A DNA stretch of 64,000 bases. Source: Pseudomonas sp. ok272 (GTDB lineage Bacteria > Pseudomonadota > Gammaproteobacteria > Pseudomonadales > Pseudomonadaceae). How positions within the stretch are numbered: position 1 is the stretch's first letter; every line of letters starts with the position of its first letter. Positions 59,685-64,000 of the stretch are shown one piece after another. The DNA lies in contig NZ_FOCB01000016.1 in assembly GCF_900109995.1 (NCBI RefSeq), forward strand, positions 4,443 to 68,442, written 5' to 3'. The notes under the pieces are model-generated. The model ran no database searches and had not been told where the DNA came from. It was given only the letters and a program-made list of their open reading frames with translations. The translations under genes and the position numbers were made by a program.

Positions 59685-61304
59685 ATGAATCGCAAAGCAT
59701 TATCCTTGGCCATCGCGGCTGCTTTATTCGCCGGCAATCTGCTGGCCGATGACCTTGATCCAAACGCAAAAGACGGTGGCGCTGCGGTCATTACCTACCA
59801 GAACGACGTGGCCACGCTCGACCCGGCGATTGGTTACGACTGGCAGAACTGGTCGATGATCAAGAGCCTGTTCGACGGGCTGATGGACTATAAGCCCGGC
59901 ACCACGGAGCTGACCAAGAACCTGGCGTCGGACTACACCATCTCCGAGGATGGCACCGTCTATACCTTCACCCTGAAAAAGGGCGTGAAGTTCCAGAACG
60001 GTCGTGAACTCAAGGCCAGTGACGTCAAGTACTCCCTGGAGCGCACCGTCAACCCGAAAACCCAGAGCCCTGGCGCCGGCTTCTTCAGCTCGATCGTCGG
60101 TTATGAAGACATGACCGGCAACAAGGCCGAGCACTTGTCGGGCATTGAGGTGCTCGACGACTACACCGTCAAGATCACGCTCAAGGCGGCGAACGCGACG
60201 TTCCTGCAGGTCATGGCGATCAACTTCTCCTTTGTCGTACCCAAGGAAGAGGTCGAGAAGTGGGGCGCCGACTTCGGCAAGCACCCGGTGGGGACCGGCG
60301 CCTACAGCCTGGCGGAGTGGAAGCTGGGGCAGCAGATTCTGTTCAAGAAGAACCCGAACTACTTCAAGGCCGGTTTGCCGCACCTCGACAGCATCTCGTT
60401 CGAGGTCGGCCAGGACCCAATGGTGGCGCTGTTGCGCTTGCAGAAGGGGGAAGTCGACATCGCCGGCGACGGCGTACCTCCGGCCAAGTTCCTGGAGTTC
60501 AAGAACGATCCCAAGTTCAAGAACCTGGTGGTCACCGGCGATCAACTGCAAACCGGCTACCTGACCCTGAAGACCACCTTGCCGCCGTTCGATAACCTCA
60601 AGGTGCGCCAGGCGGTGAACATGGCGATCAGCAAGGATCGCATCGTGCGCATCATCAATGGCCGCGCGGTCCCGGCCAATCAGCCGCTGCCGCCGGCGAT
60701 GCCGGGTTACGACAAGGATTACAAAGGCTACGCCTACGATGTCGAAGGCGCGAAGAAGCTCCTGGCCGAAGCCGGTTTCGACAAGGGCTTCGACACCGAA
60801 ATGTACGTGATGAACACCGACCCGCAGCCGCGTATCGCCCAGGCCATCCAGCAAGATCTGGCGAAGGTCGGAGTGCGGGTGAAGATCAAGTCCCTGGCGC
60901 AGGCCAACGTGATCGCGGCCGGCAGCGCCAAGGACCAGGCGCCGATGGTGTGGTCTGGCGGGATGGCCTGGATTGCCGACTTCCCGGATCCGTCGAACTT
61001 CTACGGGCCGATCCTGGGCTGTGACAGCGCGGTGGACGGTGGCTGGAACTGGGCGTTGTATTGCAACAAGACCCTGGATGCGTTGGCCGCCAAGGCGGAC
61101 AGCATGGCCAAGCCGGAACAGCAGGCCGAACGTACCGCACTGTGGCAGAAGATCTTCATCGACGTGATGGCCGATGCGCCATGGGTGCCGATCTTCAACG
61201 AGCGACGTTTCACTGTGCGCTCCTCGCGCATGGGCGGCAGCGACGCGCTGTACGTCGACCCGGTGCACATCCCGGTCAATTACAACTACATCTACCTTAA
61301 ATAA
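59685..61304 (+). CDS. ABC transporter substrate-binding protein, SBP family 5
   Basis: 539 residues with a signal peptide (residues 1-21, AALFAGNLLA|DD). Family 5 features: QNDVATLDPAIGYD, the SDYTISEDGTVYTFTLKKGVKFQNG signature and the HPVGTGAYSLAEWKLG loop. It delivers the substrate to the DppBC-type permeases. The operon context (amide sensor, amidase) suggests amides or a small amidated compound instead of peptides; this is inferred. Confidence 0.9.
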   Translation: MNRKALSLAIAAALFAGNLLADDLDPNAKDGGAAVITYQNDVATLDPAIGYDWQNWSMIKSLFDGLMDYKPGTTELTKNLASDYTISEDGTVYTFTLKKGVKFQNGRELKASDVKYSLERTVNPKTQSPGAGFFSSIVGYEDMTGNKAEHLSGIEVLDDYTVKITLKAANATFLQVMAINFSFVVPKEEVEKWGADFGKHPVGTGAYSLAEWKLGQQILFKKNPNYFKAGLPHLDSISFEVGQDPMVALLRLQKGEVDIAGDGVPPAKFLEFKNDPKFKNLVVTGDQLQTGYLTLKTTLPPFDNLKVRQAVNMAISKDRIVRIINGRAVPANQPLPPAMPGYDKDYKGYAYDVEGAKKLLAEAGFDKGFDTEMYVMNTDPQPRIAQAIQQDLAKVGVRVKIKSLAQANVIAAGSAKDQAPMVWSGGMAWIADFPDPSNFYGPILGCDSAVDGGWNWALYCNKTLDALAAKADSMAKPEQQAERTALWQKIFIDVMADAPWVPIFNERRFTVRSSRMGGSDALYVDPVHIPVNYNYIYLK

Positions 61305-61336
61305 AGCGCTGTCGGTCTACGAGCCGACTCGCCTGC

Positions 61337-61358
61337 GGCCACGCGAAAAGGCGTGGCC
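61337..61358 (+). other. 8-bp hairpin between binding-protein and amidase genes
   Basis: GGCCACGC-GAAAAG-GCGTGGCC with no T-run. It sits in the 187-bp gap after the substrate-binding protein gene, where mRNA hairpins commonly protect the binding-protein message and reduce downstream expression. Nothing else was recognised in the gap. Confidence 0.6.
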
Positions 61359-61491
61359 TTACGCTCAATGCGGTTCGCCTAAGCGCGATGTTTCTGGCAA
61401 CAACACCTTAGCTTGCTCGCCATAGGTGTTTTTTCGATGACCAGACTGTCTTTGGTGAGCCGCATTGTAGCCTTACGCGGAGTTTTCCCTT

Positions 61492-62439
61492 ATGTGCCAG
61501 AACTGCCTGGTCAAGACCATTCACAGCGTCAACAGCCACTTCGGCTGGGACAACAGCATCGAGCCGACCGCCTGGGTGGCGCCGGGCGCCATGCTGGAGT
61601 TCTGCTGCCTCGATTCCTCCAACGGTTTCTTCACGCCGGATTCAAAGGTGGCGGATGTCGGCAAGGTGCCGTTCGACAAGATCAACCCGGTCACCGGACC
61701 GATTTTCGTCGAGGGCGCGGAGCCGGGTGATGTGCTGAAGATCACCCTCGACAGCTTCAAGCCCAGCGGCTTTGGCTGGACCGCCAACATCCCGGGCTTT
61801 GGCCTGCTGGCGGACCAGTTCCAGGACCCGGCGCTGATGCTGTGGCACTACGACAAGCTCGCACTGACCCCGGCGGCCTTCAGTGATTTTGCCAAGGTGC
61901 CGCTCAAGCCATTCGCCGGCACCATCGGTCTGGCGCCGGCGCTGGCGGGCCTGCATTCGGTGGTGCCGCCGCGTCGGGTCGGCGGCAACCTGGACATTCG
62001 CGACCTGGCGGCCGGCACCACTTTGTACTTGCCGGTGGAAGTCAGCGGTGCGTTGTTGTCGATTGGCGACACCCACGCGGCGCAAGGCGATGGCGAGGTG
62101 TGCGGCACCGCGATTGAAAGTGCGATGGACGTGGTGGTGAAGCTGGACCTGATCAAGAACACCCCGCTGGCGACGCCGCGATTCAGCACCCCCGGGCCGG
62201 TGACCCGTCACCTGGACAGCGCCGGCTACGAAGCCTTTACCGGCATCGGCCCGGACCTGATGCAGGCGGCGCGGCAGGCCGTGAGCAACACCATCGACTG
62301 GCTGTGCCGTGAACACCACATGCCAGCGGAGCAGGCCTACATGCTGTGCTCGGTGTGCGGTGATTTGCGCATCAGCGAAATTGTCGATATGCCCAACTGG
62401 GTGGTGTCGTTCTACTTCCCGAAAGTGGTGTTTGCCTGA
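61492..62439 (+). CDS. Acetamidase/formamidase family amidohydrolase
   Basis: 315 residues of the FmdA/AmdA family: an early SHFGWDNSIEPTAWVAPG, the SIGDTHAAQGDGEVCGTAIE metal/active-site block, and the end CSVCGDLRISEIVDMPNWVVSFYFPK. Members hydrolyse formamide, acetamide or related short amides to ammonia and the acid. It is unrelated to the nitrilase-type AmiE controlled by AmiC/AmiR in P. aeruginosa, so a different enzyme has been placed under the same regulator type. GGAG lies nine bases before ATG 61492. Confidence 0.9.
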   Translation: MCQNCLVKTIHSVNSHFGWDNSIEPTAWVAPGAMLEFCCLDSSNGFFTPDSKVADVGKVPFDKINPVTGPIFVEGAEPGDVLKITLDSFKPSGFGWTANIPGFGLLADQFQDPALMLWHYDKLALTPAAFSDFAKVPLKPFAGTIGLAPALAGLHSVVPPRRVGGNLDIRDLAAGTTLYLPVEVSGALLSIGDTHAAQGDGEVCGTAIESAMDVVVKLDLIKNTPLATPRFSTPGPVTRHLDSAGYEAFTGIGPDLMQAARQAVSNTIDWLCREHHMPAEQAYMLCSVCGDLRISEIVDMPNWVVSFYFPKVVFA

Positions 62440-62473
62440 TGTATTTGCATCGCTTCAATCGTGAGGAGCTGTG

Positions 62474-64000
62474 ATGAGTAACGGGACCTCCCCACCGATT
62501 CTGTCGGTGCAGCGTTTGTCCATCGATGTCGGCCTGGGGACCACGCCGAGGCGTGTGGTCGATAACCTGAGCTTCGACCTGTACCCCGGCCAGACACTGT
62601 GCATCGCCGGTGAGTCCGGCAGTGGCAAGTCGCTGTCGTCGCTGGCGATCATGGGGCTGTTGCCCAAGTCGGTGCGGGTGGCCGAAGGCGCGATCAGCTT
62701 TGCCGGGCGCGACTTGATCGGGGTGCCCGAGCGAGAGTTGCAACGGTTGCGCGGCAAGCAGATCGGGATGATTTTCCAGGAGCCGATGACGTCGCTAAAC
62801 CCGTTGATGACCGTCGGCCAACAGTTGGAAGAAACCCTGCGCCGTCACGAACCATTGGGGCGCCAGGCCTTGCGCTTGCGGGCCCGGGAGATGCTGGAGT
62901 CGGTGCGCATGCCGCAGGTGGAAAAGCGCTTGCAGCAATACCCCCACGAGTTGTCCGGTGGCATGCGCCAGCGCGTGATGATCGCGATGGCCATGCTCTG
63001 TCGCCCGCAAGTGCTGATCGCCGATGAGCCGACCACGGCGCTGGACGTGACCATTCAGGCGCAGATCCTGGAGCTGATGCGCGAGTTGCAACAGGTGTAT
63101 GGCACCAGCTTGCTGATGATCACCCACGACATGGGCGTGGTCGCGGAAATGGCCGACCAGGTGGTGGTGATGAACCACGGCCGTACCGAAGAACAGGCTC
63201 CCGTGCGGCAGTTGTTCACTCAGCCGCAAGCCGACTACACGCGCAAGTTGCTCTCGGCGGTGCCGGTGCTGGGAACCGCCGGCCAACCGGATGACGTCAG
63301 CCAGCAGCCGGTGATTTTGCGGGTGAGTGATTTGTCGGTGCGCTTTCCGATTCGCATGGGCTGGTTCGAAGAAGACAAGCACGTGCACGCGGTGGAGGGG
63401 GTCAACTTCGAACTGCGCCAGGGCGAGACCCTGGGGCTGGTCGGGGAGAGTGGCTGCGGCAAGTCCACCACCGGCAAGGCGCTGATGAACATGCTGGCGT
63501 ATCAAGGCAGTGTGCAGTTGTTCGGCAAAGAGCTGAACGGCCTGCAGGGCGCCGATCTGCAAGCGGTGCGACGCGATATCCAGATGGTCTTCCAGGACCC
63601 TTACGCGGCCCTGAACCCGCGCAAGACCATCCTGGAGCTGGTGGGCGAGCCGCTGTTGATTCATGACCAGCTACCGCTGGCGCAACGACAGGAACGTGTC
63701 GCTGAACTGTTGGGCCAGGTCGACATGCCGGTCGATGCGATGTACCGCTACCCGCATCAGTTCTCGGGTGGCCAGCGCCAGCGAATCTGCATTGCCCGGG
63801 CGTTGGCGCTCAACCCGAAAGTCATCATCGCCGACGAGTCGGTCTCGGCCCTCGACGTATCGGTGCAGGCCCAGGTGCTTGAGTTGCTGGAGCACCTGCG
63901 CGAACAGCATCGACTCAGCTACCTGTTCATCTCCCACGACATGGCGGTGGTCGAGCGCATCTGCCACCGGGTTGCCGTGATGTATGGCGGGCAGATCGTC
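62474..64000 (+). CDS. Fused double ATPase of the peptide-type ABC importer (DppD-DppF), cut by the window edge
   Basis: At least 509 residues; the reading is still open at 64000. First ATPase: Walker A GESGSGKS (Lys52), signature LSGGMRQR, Walker B VLIADEPTTALDV and the H-loop ITHDMG. Second ATPase: Walker A GESGCGKST (Lys330), signature FSGGQRQR, Walker B VIIADESVSALDV and ISHDMA. Both sites look intact. One polypeptide therefore supplies both ATPases for the DppBC-type permeases. GAGGA lies before ATG 62474. The missing part is expected to be about 20-50 residues. Confidence 0.9.
   Translation, partial: MSNGTSPPILSVQRLSIDVGLGTTPRRVVDNLSFDLYPGQTLCIAGESGSGKSLSSLAIMGLLPKSVRVAEGAISFAGRDLIGVPERELQRLRGKQIGMIFQEPMTSLNPLMTVGQQLEETLRRHEPLGRQALRLRAREMLESVRMPQVEKRLQQYPHELSGGMRQRVMIAMAMLCRPQVLIADEPTTALDVTIQAQILELMRELQQVYGTSLLMITHDMGVVAEMADQVVVMNHGRTEEQAPVRQLFTQPQADYTRKLLSAVPVLGTAGQPDDVSQQPVILRVSDLSVRFPIRMGWFEEDKHVHAVEGVNFELRQGETLGLVGESGCGKSTTGKALMNMLAYQGSVQLFGKELNGLQGADLQAVRRDIQMVFQDPYAALNPRKTILELVGEPLLIHDQLPLAQRQERVAELLGQVDMPVDAMYRYPHQFSGGQRQRICIARALALNPKVIIADESVSALDVSVQAQVLELLEHLREQHRLSYLFISHDMAVVERICHRVAVMYGGQIV

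Overview
The window looks like chromosomal DNA of a Pseudomonas of the P. fluorescens group. The basis is high GC, strong G/C third-position bias, many REP (repetitive extragenic palindromic) doublets built on the GGGAGCGAGCCTGCTCGCGA core, OprD-family porins, and a 3-hydroxyanthranilate gene cluster in the same order as the nba genes of P. fluorescens KU-7. No rRNA, tRNA, CRISPR array, prophage or intact insertion sequence was seen. All names rest on reading motifs and family resemblance; no database search was run.

Layout, 0-23 kb: a VOC-fold protein with an apparent CTG start; an AraC-type regulator divergent from a three-gene operon (alkyl-DHAP-synthase-like flavoprotein, GlpD-like dehydrogenase, FGGY kinase); a secreted zinc phospholipase C-like protein followed by a DUF1302/DUF1329 envelope pair; an HBM-type chemoreceptor; a PAP2 phosphatase converging on a LysR/YfcC-carrier/CocE-hydrolase group; an OprD porin; and an ArnT-like glycosyltransferase.

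23-31 kb: kynureninase and an amino-acid permease, then an OprD porin, a secreted LVIVD beta-propeller and a general porin. Four exact AANAANAA motifs (Crc/Hfq-type) lie at or near the starts of genes in this block and of the DUF1302 gene. 31-37.5 kb: an orphan type VI secretion module on the minus strand (VgrG, DUF4123 adaptor, two near-identical immunity-type lipoproteins, class 3 lipase effector). 37.7-46.2 kb: the nba-like operon, order E-H-J-I-G-F-C-D with a LysR gene upstream, which would take 3-hydroxyanthranilate to pyruvate and acetyl-CoA. 46.3-53 kb: DUF2252, a YhcG-type nuclease, a YciI protein, and an uncharacterised three-gene envelope operon in which every start is non-ATG.

53-64 kb: a copper-exporting P1B ATPase behind a 19-bp-spacer MerR/CueR-type promoter, then an operon encoding an AmiC-like sensor, an AmiR-like ANTAR antiterminator, a peptide-type ABC importer and an acetamidase/formamidase. 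The last gene, a double ATPase, runs off the right edge. The leader of this operon has a perfect 13-bp intrinsic terminator preceded by an overlapping hexaloop hairpin with A1 and G4, as expected for an ANTAR RNA switch.

The two most notable observations are that antitermination leader and a 145-bp mobile element present twice with identical sequence. The element has perfect 18-bp IS4-like terminal inverted repeats and carries a REP doublet inside it. Both copies sit at the same 10-bp site within other REP arms, with target duplications.
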